Source: Winogradskyella marincola
GTDB taxonomy: Bacteria; Bacteroidota; Bacteroidia; Flavobacteriales; Flavobacteriaceae
Direction: 5' to 3'
Length of the DNA: 64,000 bases
NCBI RefSeq assembly: GCF_029624125.1
Contig: NZ_JARSBN010000005.1
Span: 186,001-250,000, forward strand
In this document: positions 28,069 to 37,261 of the stretch, in pieces
How positions within the stretch are numbered: position 1 is the stretch's first letter
Layout: every line of letters begins with the position of its first letter
Translations under genes and position numbers: made by a program
The notes under the pieces: generated by a model
Database searches by the model: none
Seen by the model: only the letters and a program-made list of their open reading frames with translations
What the model was told of the DNA's origin: nothing

Positions 28069-28939
28069 TTTCTAATTCTTGTTTATACAAACCTATATTA
28101 GCTTTTTCCTTTGCAGGAAGTTCTGGTTCTTTTATATCCTTATACGTTTTAAGTGTATCGTAAAGAATTTTTGCCACCAAATAACGTGCTGTTGGTTTAT
28201 CATCAGCAGGAATATTGAACCAAGGTGCGTGTGGTTTTGAACTTTGATTTAAAACCTCTTCATAGCATGATTGATATTTATCCCAAAGCTTACGTTCTTT
28301 TAGATCATCGGCAGAAAACTTCCATTGTTTATCTGATCTATCGAGACGTCTAAGTAATCTGTTTTTTTGTTCTTCTTTTGAAAGATTTAAAAAGAATTTA
28401 AAAATGATTGTACCGTTATCTGCAATATGCTTTTCAAAATTATTGATTTCCTTGAAACGCCTTTCCCAAAAGGCTTCATCGATATCTTCAACAGAATTGA
28501 TTCCTGGCATATTTTCGTACATTAAATATTTGGGATGCACTCTGGTAACCAACACATTTTCGTAGTGTGTACGATTGAAAATTCCGAATTTACCCCTTGC
28601 AGGCAAAGCAATATAATGCCGCCACAGGTAATCATGTTTCAACTCTAATTCCGTTGGCTTTTTGAAGCTATGCGCAACAATTCCTCTAACATTAAATTCT
28701 TTAAACACTTCACGAATTAGACTATCCTTACCTGCTGTATCCATCCCTTGAATGCAAAACAAAACCGAATACTTGCCATGAGCATACATAGCATTTTGTA
28801 TATCTGCCAAGTCTTTGCTAATGTCACGCATCGCCTCTTTGATGTCTTTTTTATCAGCGTCAAGATTATACTTAGTTGTTAAATCTTTAATGTTGACTTG
28901 GGACTTAATTCTAAAATCTTCTATGTTTATGTCTTTCAT
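28061..28939 (-). CDS. Polyphosphate kinase 2 family protein (class III-like)
   Basis: PPK2 enzymes move phosphate between polyphosphate and nucleotides. The protein has Walker A GMDTAGKDS (residues 65-73), a lid region and a Walker B-type FNRTHYENVLV. The RTHYENVLVTRVHP form is typical of class III PPK2, which can phosphorylate AMP as well as ADP. Length 292 fits one-domain PPK2. The class is inferred from motifs. It overlaps the M28 gene by 8 bases at its 3' end and starts 79 bases after the response-regulator gene. Confidence 0.9.
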   Translation of the reverse strand: MKDINIEDFRIKSQVNIKDLTTKYNLDADKKDIKEAMRDISKDLADIQNAMYAHGKYSVLFCIQGMDTAGKDSLIREVFKEFNVRGIVAHSFKKPTELELKHDYLWRHYIALPARGKFGIFNRTHYENVLVTRVHPKYLMYENMPGINSVEDIDEAFWERRFKEINNFEKHIADNGTIIFKFFLNLSKEEQKNRLLRRLDRSDKQWKFSADDLKERKLWDKYQSCYEEVLNQSSKPHAPWFNIPADDKPTARYLVAKILYDTLKTYKDIKEPELPAKEKANIGLYKQELENE

Positions 28940-29018
28940 TTCTTTTAAATTCTAGATTATTATGACGTCTGAACTACCTAGTAATGTCCATTCAGCAAAT
29001 GCGCATAATGACACAACT

Positions 29019-30182
29019 TTACTTAGAAGCAAATGCTTTTACATCTGCTTCGCTTACTTCTTTTCCACCTAAAATAATTAGACGCTCCACAACATTTCTT
29101 AACTCTCTGATGTTTCCTGTCCAGTCGTAATTTTGAAGAAGTTTTATAGCTTTATCTGAAAAGGATTTTTTAGCATTTCCTTGTTCTTCAGAAATTTTAT
29201 TAGCAAAATAATCTACTAGCAAAGGAATATCTTCTCGTCTGTCATTTAACGCTGGAACTTCTATTAAAATTACTGCTAGTCTATGGTACAAATCCTCTCT
29301 AAATTTACCATCAGCAATTTCTTTTTTTAAGTCTTTATTAGTTGCAGCAACAACTCTTACATTTACCTTAATATCCTTATCGCTACCAACACGTTGTATT
29401 CTGCTTTCTTGTAAAGCACGTAGCACTTTAGCTTGAGCAGAAAGACTCATATCACCAATTTCATCTAAGAAAATAGTGCCTCCGTTTGCTGCTTCAAATT
29501 TTCCTGCTCTATCTTTATTTGCTGATGTAAAAGCACCTTTTACATGCCCAAATAATTCACTCTCTATAAGCTCACTTGGTATAGCAGCACAGTTTACCTC
29601 AATCATAGGTCCTTTAGAACGTTCGCTCTTTTGGTGCAACCAATGTGCTACCAGCTCCTTACCTGTTCCGTTTGGTCCTGTAACCAAAACACGAGCATCT
29701 GTTGGAGCTACCTTATCTATCATGTCTTTGATGCGAGCTATAGCAGCACTCTCACCAATCATTTCGTAATTTTTGCTTACTTTTTTCTTAAGTCTCTTGT
29801 TTTCTACAACAAGTTCTTTTCGGTCTAAAGCAATACGAACTGTATTTAATAATCGGTTTAAATCTGGTGGTTTAGATATGTAATCAAAAGCACCCAAACG
29901 CATTGTGTTAACAGCTGTATCTAAATCTCCATGACCAGAAATCATAACCATTGGTGTTTCTGGTTTTATTTTTTTTACAGCTTCTAGCACTTCTACACCA
30001 TCCATTTTTGGCATCTTTATGTCACAAAGTACCAAATCGTAGTCATCCTTTTTTATTTTTTCAATTCCGACTAAACCGTCTTCAGCTTCTTCAACTTGGT
30101 ACGTATCACTTTCTTCTGAAAGTATCTTAACCAATACTCTGCGGATTGCAGCTTCATCTTCTATTATTAATATTTTAGACAT
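29019..30182 (-). CDS. Sigma-54-dependent response regulator lacking the DNA-binding domain
   Basis: An N-terminal receiver domain (phospho-acceptor D54 in LVLCDIKMPKMDG) is joined to a sigma-54 AAA+ domain. Visible are Walker A VTGPNGTGKELVA, the loop GAFTSANKDRAG, Walker B GGTIFLDEIGD and the arginine region DLYHRLAVI. NtrC-type proteins usually have 440-470 residues and end in a Fis-type HTH. This one has 387 and stops after the AAA+ lid (GNIRELRNVVERLIIL plus about 20 residues). The sigma-54 contact loop reads GAFTSA instead of GAFTGA. It may activate from solution or through a partner. It is 2 bases after the DUF6268 gene. Confidence 0.92.
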   Translation of the reverse strand: MSKILIIEDEAAIRRVLVKILSEESDTYQVEEAEDGLVGIEKIKKDDYDLVLCDIKMPKMDGVEVLEAVKKIKPETPMVMISGHGDLDTAVNTMRLGAFDYISKPPDLNRLLNTVRIALDRKELVVENKRLKKKVSKNYEMIGESAAIARIKDMIDKVAPTDARVLVTGPNGTGKELVAHWLHQKSERSKGPMIEVNCAAIPSELIESELFGHVKGAFTSANKDRAGKFEAANGGTIFLDEIGDMSLSAQAKVLRALQESRIQRVGSDKDIKVNVRVVAATNKDLKKEIADGKFREDLYHRLAVILIEVPALNDRREDIPLLVDYFANKISEEQGNAKKSFSDKAIKLLQNYDWTGNIRELRNVVERLIILGGKEVSEADVKAFASK

Positions 30183-30184
30183 AT

Positions 30185-31075
30185 CTATATTTTAAATTTT
30201 AATCCTGTTCTTAAGTAAAATGTATTTACATCATTTAACTTAAAAACCTCATCTCTATCTTCGTTTCTTAAGGCATTATTTAACCTAAAGGTGTAACCAG
30301 TGTACATATAAGCCACCAAATGTTTAGTAAAACAATATTCATACCCAAGTCCTCCGACAGCTAAAGATAATGATATATTATCTACTTGTTTTCCGTTAAT
30401 TTGCTGTGGTCGTTGTATGTGCGCAAAATACCCATCTAATGTAACAAAGGTTTGAAGCATATTTTTTTCATTGAAAAAATACTTAATATTAGATTTTGGT
30501 ACACCTGCATTAAAAGACCAATTTTCATTAACTCGCCTATAATAGCTTATAAAAGGTAATGGAATTGGCAAACCTGTTGTAGAATTGTATGTAAGACCTA
30601 ATACTAAACGGTATGGTCTTTTAGCAGTTTCGTCTTTTGTTCTATCGTTTATTGCAAAAATACCTCCATTAAGAAAAAAATCATCAGAGGTTAGTTTTTC
30701 TGTTAATGTAGATGCTATTCTTGGATTAAATTTTAGGCCTAAACGCCATTTTGTACTGGATTTAAAAGTGTAACCAATACTTAGGTCTATAATATTTATG
30801 GTCTCTAAAAGCGACTTATCAAACGGATAGTTGTCTTCTAAATTAAGAATAACTCTATTATATTCTGCACCTAAAACTAAGTAGCAATCCTTGCTGGTCT
30901 CAATAGGGTAATTAAATAAAGCTCTTAGCCTTGTGTACTGATCTTCGGAATCTCCTTTTGGGATAAAAGAATATTCTAAACGTGCTAAATCTGTAAGTTG
31001 TGCTTTTGCAGAATACACACAACACATTACAACAAGGGCTAGTATTGTATGGCATTTCTTAAAGCGTAAAATCAT
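30185..31075 (-). CDS. DUF6268 outer-membrane beta-barrel protein
   Basis: A signal peptide (residues 1-25, ending YSAKA) is followed by alternating polar/aromatic beta strands (YRLVLGLTYNSTTGLP, GYEYCFTKHLVAYMYTGYTF) and a terminal YLRTGLKFKI strand typical of outer-membrane barrels. It matches the DUF6268 pattern seen in Bacteroidetes. Function is unknown. It lies between an MscS channel (8 bases) and a sigma-54-type regulator (2 bases) in one tight transcription unit. Confidence 0.75.
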   Translation of the reverse strand: MILRFKKCHTILALVVMCCVYSAKAQLTDLARLEYSFIPKGDSEDQYTRLRALFNYPIETSKDCYLVLGAEYNRVILNLEDNYPFDKSLLETINIIDLSIGYTFKSSTKWRLGLKFNPRIASTLTEKLTSDDFFLNGGIFAINDRTKDETAKRPYRLVLGLTYNSTTGLPIPLPFISYYRRVNENWSFNAGVPKSNIKYFFNEKNMLQTFVTLDGYFAHIQRPQQINGKQVDNISLSLAVGGLGYEYCFTKHLVAYMYTGYTFRLNNALRNEDRDEVFKLNDVNTFYLRTGLKFKI

Positions 31076-31083
31076 ATATTTTT

Positions 31084-31959
31084 TTATTTCTTTTCTATAA
31101 TGTGAATATCGCGTTGCGGGAACGGAATTGAAATATTATTTTCTCTGAAAAGTCTATCGATTTCGAATCGAATATCACTTTTAGGAAAGCTAGCCTTAAA
31201 ACTATCATTGATAGTAAAAACCAACTTAAAATTTAACGAACTATCGCCAAAATTAGTAAACAACACCACAGGCTCAGGCTCTGATATAACATCTGGATGT
31301 GTGCTTGCAGACTGCAACAGTAGTTTTCTTACCAACTCTACATCACTTCCGTAAGCAACACCAACCTCAACACTTTCTCTGGTTGTTGTTCCGTTTTGCG
31401 TCCAGTTGTACAACGAATTGGTTAAGTAGAGATGGTTAGGTATTACCAACACTTTATTATCTATAGTTACCGCTCTAGTTGTTCTTAATTTAATCTCTTC
31501 TACTCTACCTACTTTGCCTTCAATTTCAATAATATCTCCAACATGAACAGACTGATCTATGAGTATAAATACTCCCGAAATAATATCTTGAAACAAGGTT
31601 TGCAATGCCAAACCAACACCTATTAAAAGTGCTGCTGAAGCTGCAAAAACAGCTGTAACATTAACACCAACTGAATGCAATGTAATAAGCAATATAATGA
31701 GGTATATTAACCACCTAAAGTAGCCATACACAACATTAAACTTTCCTTTATCTGCTTCGGGTAGGTTTCTGGTAATAATTCTTAGAAAAACCTTTAACAC
31801 AACAGTTGTTATTACAATAGCTGTAGTAACAATTAGCATATCAAAAATTGAAATGCTAATGTCCTTAGTAAAGTCTATATGCAGACTTAGAAACTCTTTG
31901 GTATTTTCCCAAATAGAGCTTTCTGTTATTGTTTCTTCTATTTCACTAAGACCTTGCAT
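31084..31959 (-). CDS. Small-conductance mechanosensitive channel, MscS family
   Basis: A 291-residue inner-membrane channel that opens under membrane tension to release solutes in osmotic downshock. It has an N-terminal amphipathic part, three hydrophobic segments (about 40-60, 80-100, 105-125), the pore-lining LLIGVGLALQTLFQDIISG helix, and the soluble beta domain beginning VHVGDIIEIEGKVGRV. It sits 3 bases after the ABC permease gene and 8 before the DUF6268 gene, which suggests shared transcription with envelope functions. Confidence 0.93.
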   Translation of the reverse strand: MQGLSEIEETITESSIWENTKEFLSLHIDFTKDISISIFDMLIVTTAIVITTVVLKVFLRIITRNLPEADKGKFNVVYGYFRWLIYLIILLITLHSVGVNVTAVFAASAALLIGVGLALQTLFQDIISGVFILIDQSVHVGDIIEIEGKVGRVEEIKLRTTRAVTIDNKVLVIPNHLYLTNSLYNWTQNGTTTRESVEVGVAYGSDVELVRKLLLQSASTHPDVISEPEPVVLFTNFGDSSLNFKLVFTINDSFKASFPKSDIRFEIDRLFRENNISIPFPQRDIHIIEKK

Positions 31960-31962
31960 GCA

Positions 31963-33276
31963 CTAGTATTTCAACCACTTAAATAATTCTTTATATGTTG
32001 GTTTCTTACCATACATTAAAATACCTACACGATAAATTTTGGCAGCAAACCAAACCGCAAACATAAATGTACCAATAAGAAGCAACAAAGACAAACCTTG
32101 TTGCCAAATCGGCACACCAAACGGAATACGCATTAGCATTACCACAGGAGATGTAAAAGGAATAAACGAAAACACTGTTGATACTGTACCATGAGGATCT
32201 TCGATAACCGTAAATACACCAACATACACAGCTAAAATTAAAGGCATTAATATTGGCAGCATAAACTGCTGTGTGTCTGTTTCGTTATCTACAGCAGCTC
32301 CAATTGCAGCATATAATGAACTGTAAAGTAAATAACCTCCAATAAAGAAGAACATAAAAGCTATAACAAGATTTAATAGAGGTAAGTTATTAATACCGTT
32401 TAAAAGATTTTCAGCCATGGCTTGAGCACCTTCTGCCTGCATAGCTTGGTTCATTAACTCTTGTTGAGGAGTTGATGTTTGGGCTAAATCTATTCCAAAT
32501 ATTGTAGAAACAACAATCATTAAAACACCACCTAAAACTACCCAAATTGCAAATTGCGTTACACCTGCTAATGATGTACCTATAATTTTTCCCATCATTA
32601 ACTGAATAGGCTTAACTGAAGAAATTATGACCTCAATAATTCTACTTGTTTTTTCTTCAATAACACTTCGCATTATCATGTTACCATAAATAATGATGAA
32701 CATAAATAGCAAATAACCTGCAACTCCTCCAAATGCTAGTTTTATAATATTATCTAATTTGGAACTTTTTTGACCATCAAAACTCTCTTGAGCAATATCT
32801 ACATTTGTTTTAGCTGCCTCTATTTGTGCTATTGTAACACCATCTTGCTGAAGTTTTTTGTCTCTTAAAAATTTTTCTATTTTACCTTCTATACCTGATA
32901 TAACAGTCAAAGAGGGTGTTTCCTCTGAATAGAATTTTATACTCTTAGAAACTTCCTCTATAGAATCAACTTTAGCTACATACAACAAACCATAGTCATT
33001 AGTTTCTTTTACAAGCTTTACAGCTTCTTCTAAGTTAAAATCCTCTAGATTATTATAGGTTGTGTTCTCTGTATTCTGAAAAACATCCTTTAAAAATCCT
33101 GACTCATCTAGCACTGTTATTGTTCGTTTTTTATCGTTGTTAAGTTGCGATAAATAAGCCACCACAGCGATTAGCGCAATCATAATCAGTGGACTTAAAA
33201 AAGTCATTATAATGAAAGACTTATTTCTAACCTTTGTAAGGTATTCTCGTTTTATAATGAGCGGTAAATGATTCAT
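31963..33276 (-). CDS. ABC-2 type permease (NatB/YhaP-like)
   Basis: A 437-residue membrane protein with one N-terminal helix (about 20-42), a large extracytoplasmic domain (about 45-180) and five or six helices in the C-terminal half. The motif MMGKIIGTSLAGVTQFAIW is typical of NatB-like ABC-2 exporters. It pairs with the ATPase encoded 2 bases upstream. The substrate is not evident; family members export sodium, antibiotics or peptides. Confidence 0.9.
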   Translation of the reverse strand: MNHLPLIIKREYLTKVRNKSFIIMTFLSPLIMIALIAVVAYLSQLNNDKKRTITVLDESGFLKDVFQNTENTTYNNLEDFNLEEAVKLVKETNDYGLLYVAKVDSIEEVSKSIKFYSEETPSLTVISGIEGKIEKFLRDKKLQQDGVTIAQIEAAKTNVDIAQESFDGQKSSKLDNIIKLAFGGVAGYLLFMFIIIYGNMIMRSVIEEKTSRIIEVIISSVKPIQLMMGKIIGTSLAGVTQFAIWVVLGGVLMIVVSTIFGIDLAQTSTPQQELMNQAMQAEGAQAMAENLLNGINNLPLLNLVIAFMFFFIGGYLLYSSLYAAIGAAVDNETDTQQFMLPILMPLILAVYVGVFTVIEDPHGTVSTVFSFIPFTSPVVMLMRIPFGVPIWQQGLSLLLLIGTFMFAVWFAAKIYRVGILMYGKKPTYKELFKWLKY

Positions 33277-33278
33277 TA

Positions 33279-34205
33279 TTAGTTATTTTTTACAGTTTGA
33301 ATAAAAATATCATTTGCTGTAGGAATCACTTCCACAAAATGATTTACTTCTGCTGTTGAAGTTAAAAACGACAGCAAATCGTTTGATGATGTTGCCTCAT
33401 TAATTTTTATATTGAGTTTAATATCATCATTTAAATTTTTGAAGGTTGCTGGCAAGACTTCAAACTTATTCTTTATTTCTGCAATAACAGCTTCGCTATT
33501 GTTAGACTGTAACCCAACCTCAAAAGTATTGGTTCTGTACTGACGTTTTATGTCGTTTAATTTTCCGTCTAAAATTTTATTAGACTTATGAATTAATGCT
33601 ATATGATCACAAAGCTCTTCTACAGATTCCATTCTATGGGTAGAAAAAATCACTGTTGCTCCTTCATCTCTTAATTGTAGAATTTCATCCTTTATTAAAT
33701 TAGCATTTATAGGATCGAATCCTGAAAACGGTTCGTCAAAAATTAAAAGTTTTGGTCTGTGCAAAACTGTAACTACAAATTGTATCTTTTGCGCCTGACC
33801 TTTACTTAATTCTTGTATTTTTTTGTTCCACCAATCTCCAATATCAAGCTTATCAAACCAATATTTTAGTCTGCTTTTTGCTTCAGATTTAGACATCCCT
33901 TTTAGCTGTGCCAAGTACAAAGCTTGCTCACCAACTTTCATAGATTTATACAATCCACGCTCTTCTGGCAAATAGCCGATATCTCTAATATGCTCTGGTT
34001 TTAAAGGCTGTCCGTCTAATTGCACAGTACCTTCATCTGGCATTGTTATTTGGTTAATAATACGTATTAGAGTAGTTTTTCCGGCTCCATTAGGGCCAAG
34101 TAATCCAAAAATACTGCCTTTTGGAACAGCGATTGAAACTTCATTTAGTGCTTTAAAACTTCCGAAGCTTTTAGATACGGAATCAGCAACTAATAAATCG
34201 TTCAT
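33279..34205 (-). CDS. ABC transporter ATP-binding protein (NatA-like)
   Basis: Cytoplasmic ATPase partner of the next gene's permease. Walker A GPNGAGKTTLI (about residues 38-48), signature LSKGQAQKIQF (LSKGQ instead of LSGGQ), Walker B KLLIFDEPFSGFDP and the switch histidine in FSTHRM are all present. A C-terminal ~80-residue extension (about 220-308) is typical of NatA/CcmA-like subunits. First gene of a closely packed minus-strand unit running at least to 29019. Confidence 0.94.
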   Translation of the reverse strand: MNDLLVADSVSKSFGSFKALNEVSIAVPKGSIFGLLGPNGAGKTTLIRIINQITMPDEGTVQLDGQPLKPEHIRDIGYLPEERGLYKSMKVGEQALYLAQLKGMSKSEAKSRLKYWFDKLDIGDWWNKKIQELSKGQAQKIQFVVTVLHRPKLLIFDEPFSGFDPINANLIKDEILQLRDEGATVIFSTHRMESVEELCDHIALIHKSNKILDGKLNDIKRQYRTNTFEVGLQSNNSEAVIAEIKNKFEVLPATFKNLNDDIKLNIKINEATSSNDLLSFLTSTAEVNHFVEVIPTANDIFIQTVKNN

Positions 34206-34349
34206 AGGAGTAGTAGTTTTTTACAACGGTTAGTTTGTAAATATATTAAATGTTAAACATTTTGTTGCATTTAAACCTTACTTATTAAGTGTTTTTTACT
34301 GTACAAATAACATGTTGTGCACACAAATAATGTTCAGTATTGTCTAAAA

Positions 34350-34386
34350 AAACAAAACCCACCCTTATGGTTAGATAAGGATGGGA
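34350..34386 (-). terminator. Terminator downstream of dnaJ (distal)
   Basis: On the minus strand CCCATCCTTAT and ATAAGGGTGGG form an 11-bp stem with one mismatch, loop CTAACC, followed by TTTTGTTTTTTT. Confidence 0.75.
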
Positions 34387-34414
34387 AAAAATTGCTATGA
34401 AAAAGAAAAATTAC

Positions 34415-34432
34415 CGCTAATAAGAATTAGCG
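34415..34432 (-). terminator. Terminator downstream of dnaJ (proximal)
   Basis: CGCTAAT / ATTAGCG (34415-34421 with 34426-34432), loop of four, followed on the minus strand by GTAATTTTTCTTTTT. A TATCTTTG -7-like element on the same strand (34446-34439) lies just before it, so a short RNA ending at 34350 is possible. The rest of 34206-34472 holds nothing I recognise. Confidence 0.6.
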
Positions 34433-34472
34433 ATAATTCAAAGATAGTATTTTTTATTTAACATTTAAGGTT

Positions 34473-35588
34473 TTACGAAAACATATCTTTAACCTTTTCA
34501 AAAAACGACTTATCAGAGCTTTCTGGTTTAGGCTCAAAGTGCTCGTCATCTCTCATGTTTTCAAAAAACTCTTTTTGCTTTTTATTCAAAGTCTTTGGTG
34601 TCCAAACATTTACATGAACAAGTAAATCACCTTTACCATAGCCATTAATACTTGGAATTCCTTTACCTCTTAGCCTTAAGATTTTACCAGATTGCACACC
34701 TGCGTCTATCTTAATTCTCACCTTACCTGTAACCGTATCAATCTCTTTGGAAGTTCCTAAAACAGCATCTGGTAGACTTACATACATATCGTAATGTAAG
34801 TTATCTCCTTCTCGTTTTAGTGTTGGGTGTTCTTCTTCTGAAATCACAACCAAAAGATCTCCAGCTATTCCATTTCCTGGTGCATCATTACCTTTTCCGG
34901 TAACTTTAAGTTGCATACCATCTACAACACCTGCTGGTATTTTTACAGACACTGTTTCATCAGAAACTTTAAGGCCTTGCGCATCTGCATCTGATGGTTT
35001 TTTATCTATAATTTGTCCGGCACCACCACAGGTTTGACACGTTGTTGCAGTTTGCATTCTACCCAAAATAGTATTGGTAACTCTCATTACCTGACCTGCT
35101 CCATTACATGTTGTACATGTCTTATAACTTGTACCTGGTGCTTGTATTTTTCGTTTTACTTTTATCTTCTTCTCAACTCCATTAGCTACTTCTTCTAAAG
35201 ATAGTTTAACACGTATTCTAAGGTTGCTACCTTTTACCACACGTTGTCTACCTCCTCCGCCGAAGCCACTGAAGCCACCTCCACCAAAGGCACCTCCAAA
35301 AATATCACCAAACTGGCTAAAGATGTCATCCATATTCATGCCACCTCCACCAAAGCCACCTCCACCTTCAAAGGCTTGGTGACCAAACTGATCGTATCGT
35401 GCTTTTTTCTCCGAATTACTTAAAACTTCGTAAGCTTCTGCTGCTTTCTTAAATTTTTCCTCAGCTTCTTTATTATCCGGATTTTTATCTGGATGGTACT
35501 TTAAAGCCATCTTGCGATAGGCTTTTTTTATTTCTGAGTCTGAAGCACTTTTACTTACTCCTAGTATGTCGTAATAATCTTCTTTCAT
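34473..35588 (-). CDS. dnaJ: Chaperone DnaJ with a reduced zinc-finger region
   Basis: Hsp40 co-chaperone that delivers clients to DnaK and stimulates its ATPase. It has a J domain with HPD in YHPDKNPDN (residues 1-70), a Gly/Phe-rich linker (about 75-115) and two C-terminal beta domains. The zinc region has only two CxxCxGxG motifs (CTTCNGAG near 158, CQTCGGAG near 183) where E. coli DnaJ has four, so one zinc site is expected. This reduced form also occurs in other flavobacterial DnaJ proteins. It is co-transcribed with grpE, 99 bases downstream. Confidence 0.96.
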   Translation of the reverse strand: MKEDYYDILGVSKSASDSEIKKAYRKMALKYHPDKNPDNKEAEEKFKKAAEAYEVLSNSEKKARYDQFGHQAFEGGGGFGGGGMNMDDIFSQFGDIFGGAFGGGGFSGFGGGGRQRVVKGSNLRIRVKLSLEEVANGVEKKIKVKRKIQAPGTSYKTCTTCNGAGQVMRVTNTILGRMQTATTCQTCGGAGQIIDKKPSDADAQGLKVSDETVSVKIPAGVVDGMQLKVTGKGNDAPGNGIAGDLLVVISEEEHPTLKREGDNLHYDMYVSLPDAVLGTSKEIDTVTGKVRIKIDAGVQSGKILRLRGKGIPSINGYGKGDLLVHVNVWTPKTLNKKQKEFFENMRDDEHFEPKPESSDKSFFEKVKDMFS

Positions 35589-35687
35589 GTTTACTGCCCA
35601 TAAAACGGGAATCTTTTATTGTTCTCGATACATCTCGAGGTTTACCGCTTGTACACCCGAACTGACGAACCGTTAATAATTTATCGT

Positions 35688-36233
35688 TTATGCCTGCCCT
35701 ATTACCACTTTTGGGAAACGGATAACTTTATCTCCCAGCTTATAGCCACGCTCTACTACATCGATAATTTTTCCTTTTAAATCTTCGCTTGGAGCAGGAA
35801 TTTGAGTTACCGCTTCATGGTCATCTGCATTAAAGGTATCTCCTTTATTTACTTCAATTTTAGACAATCCTTTTTGCTCTAAAGTATTCAATAATTTGTT
35901 ATAAATTAAAAGTACTCCTTTGCGTAACTCTTCGGCTTCTTTATCTTCTTCTATGTGCAATAAGGCACGTTCAAAATCGTCTAAAACTGGTAACATAGAC
36001 AACATTACTCCTTCGCTAGCTGTCTTAAAAAGCTCTATACGTTCTTTATTTGTTCTTTTTTTATAATTCTCGAACTCGGCAAACAAACGCATAAATTTGT
36101 CTTTCTCTGCTGCTAACTGGTCTTGCAATTGCTCTTCTGCAGTTTTTCCTTCGTTTTGCTCTTGTTCTGCTGTTGCTGTTGCAGTATCTTCTACCTGAGG
36201 CTCTTCAACCTTGTTTTTATCTTTTTTACTCAT
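35688..36233 (-). CDS. grpE: Nucleotide exchange factor GrpE
   Basis: GrpE releases ADP from DnaK. The first ~45 residues are charged and disordered (many E, Q and K). A long helix/coiled coil follows (about 45-110: KFMRLFAEFENYKKRTNKER), then the C-terminal beta domain (FNADDHEAVTQIP to GDKVIRFPKVVIG). Length 181 is normal. It is the first gene of a grpE-dnaJ operon with a consensus housekeeping promoter upstream. dnaK is not in the window. Confidence 0.96.
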   Translation of the reverse strand: MSKKDKNKVEEPQVEDTATATAEQEQNEGKTAEEQLQDQLAAEKDKFMRLFAEFENYKKRTNKERIELFKTASEGVMLSMLPVLDDFERALLHIEEDKEAEELRKGVLLIYNKLLNTLEQKGLSKIEVNKGDTFNADDHEAVTQIPAPSEDLKGKIIDVVERGYKLGDKVIRFPKVVIGQA

Positions 36234-36285
36234 TTTGAGTGTGCTTTATTTTTAATCTAACTTTTAAATCTACGATTTAGGGTTG

Positions 36286-36316
36286 CAAAAGTACTGCCAT
36301 TATTATAAAAATGTCA
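36286..36316 (-). promoter_or_regulatory. grpE-dnaJ promoter, TTG-N20-TACTTTTG
   Basis: On the minus strand TTG (36316-36314), 20 bases, TACTTTTG (36293-36286): an exact Bacteroidetes promoter, about 50 bases before the grpE ATG. I see no CIRCE inverted repeat. Confidence 0.75.
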
Positions 36317-36362
36317 AAATGTCATTAACATTTTTTTATTAGATAATAGTGCTGCATATTGT

Positions 36363-36370
36363 TAACTTTG
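36363..36370 (+). promoter_or_regulatory. -7 element TAACTTTG for the YceI gene
   Basis: Perfect TAnnTTTG 35 bases before the ATG at 36406. An upstream in-frame TTG start (36349) lies before it and would not be transcribed. Confidence 0.6.
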
Positions 36371-36405
36371 TGTTTTTAACAAACAATTTCAAAAAAAACA
36401 CTAAC

Positions 36406-37059
36406 ATGAAAACAACTTTCTTAAAAATTACTGCTTTAGTTGCATTTGTAGCGTTCTCTAGCTGTAAAGACAAAGCTGAAGAAGCAGAAACAAAAGCCGC
36501 TGAAGAAGTTGCTGTAGCAAAATCTACTGCTGTAACTTTTAAAGCAGATACTGACAAATCTATTATTACCTGGAAAGGTTTTAAACCTACAGGCTCTCAC
36601 GAAGGTACTATTAATGTTAAAGGAGGTACTATTGCTATCAATGGTGACACTGTAGAGAGTGGTAAATTTACTATAGATATGTCTACTATTGAAGTAACAG
36701 ATATTCCTAAAAGCGAAGAAGGTAATGCTAACTTACAAGGACACTTATCTGGTCCTGATTTCTTTGATGTTACTGGTTTCCCTACTGCAGAATTTGAAGT
36801 TACTGGTTTTGAAAACAAAGATGGTAAAAGTATGCTTTCTGGAAACTTAACCATGAAAGGTGAAACAAATAATATTAGTTTCCCTGTAAAAACTTCTGTT
36901 GATGGAGATACAATGACTTTAACAAGTGAAACTTTTACAATTGACCGCTCTAAGTGGAATATAAAGTATGGATCTAAGTCTTTCTTTGATGATTTAGGAG
37001 ATAAGTTTATTAACGACGATATTGAACTAACTGTTAACCTTTTAGCTAACAAAGCTTAA
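36406..37059 (+). CDS. YceI-family lipoprotein
   Basis: A lipoprotein signal peptide ends at lipobox AFSSC (Cys 19 from the ATG at 36406). A Glu/Ala-rich linker leads to a YceI lipocalin-like beta barrel (WKGFKPTGSHEGTINVKGG, LSGPDFFDVTGFPTAEFEV, final DDIELTVNLLA). YceI proteins bind polyprenoid or amide lipids in the periplasm and often respond to stress; the ligand here is unknown. The start is chosen by the lipobox and the -7 element. It has its own promoter and terminator, so it looks monocistronic. Confidence 0.9.
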   Translation: MKTTFLKITALVAFVAFSSCKDKAEEAETKAAEEVAVAKSTAVTFKADTDKSIITWKGFKPTGSHEGTINVKGGTIAINGDTVESGKFTIDMSTIEVTDIPKSEEGNANLQGHLSGPDFFDVTGFPTAEFEVTGFENKDGKSMLSGNLTMKGETNNISFPVKTSVDGDTMTLTSETFTIDRSKWNIKYGSKSFFDDLGDKFINDDIELTVNLLANKA

Positions 37060-37122
37060 GACTTTATCAGCGTACCTCAACGCCTTAATGTTGAGACACA
37101 CAAGAAAGATATAAATTATAAG

Positions 37123-37154
37123 AAAAGCACTTGCGGAATCGTGAGTGCTTTTTT
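37123..37154 (+). terminator. Terminator of the YceI gene
   Basis: AAAAGCACT (37123-37131) pairs with AGTGCTTTT (37144-37152), followed by more T. Confidence 0.85.
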
Positions 37155-37261
37155 GTTATTTATGAGCTAAGATTCTAATTGTCAACGAAAAATACGTAAG
37201 GATACGTATAGTAAGAACCTGATTTTTATCTAATTTAGTAGAAAATCACAAAAGATAATTC

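Noticed and set aside
36597..37052. 151-codon antisense frame over the YceI gene
   Set aside because: The YceI lipoprotein on the other strand has clear domain, lipobox, promoter and terminator support.
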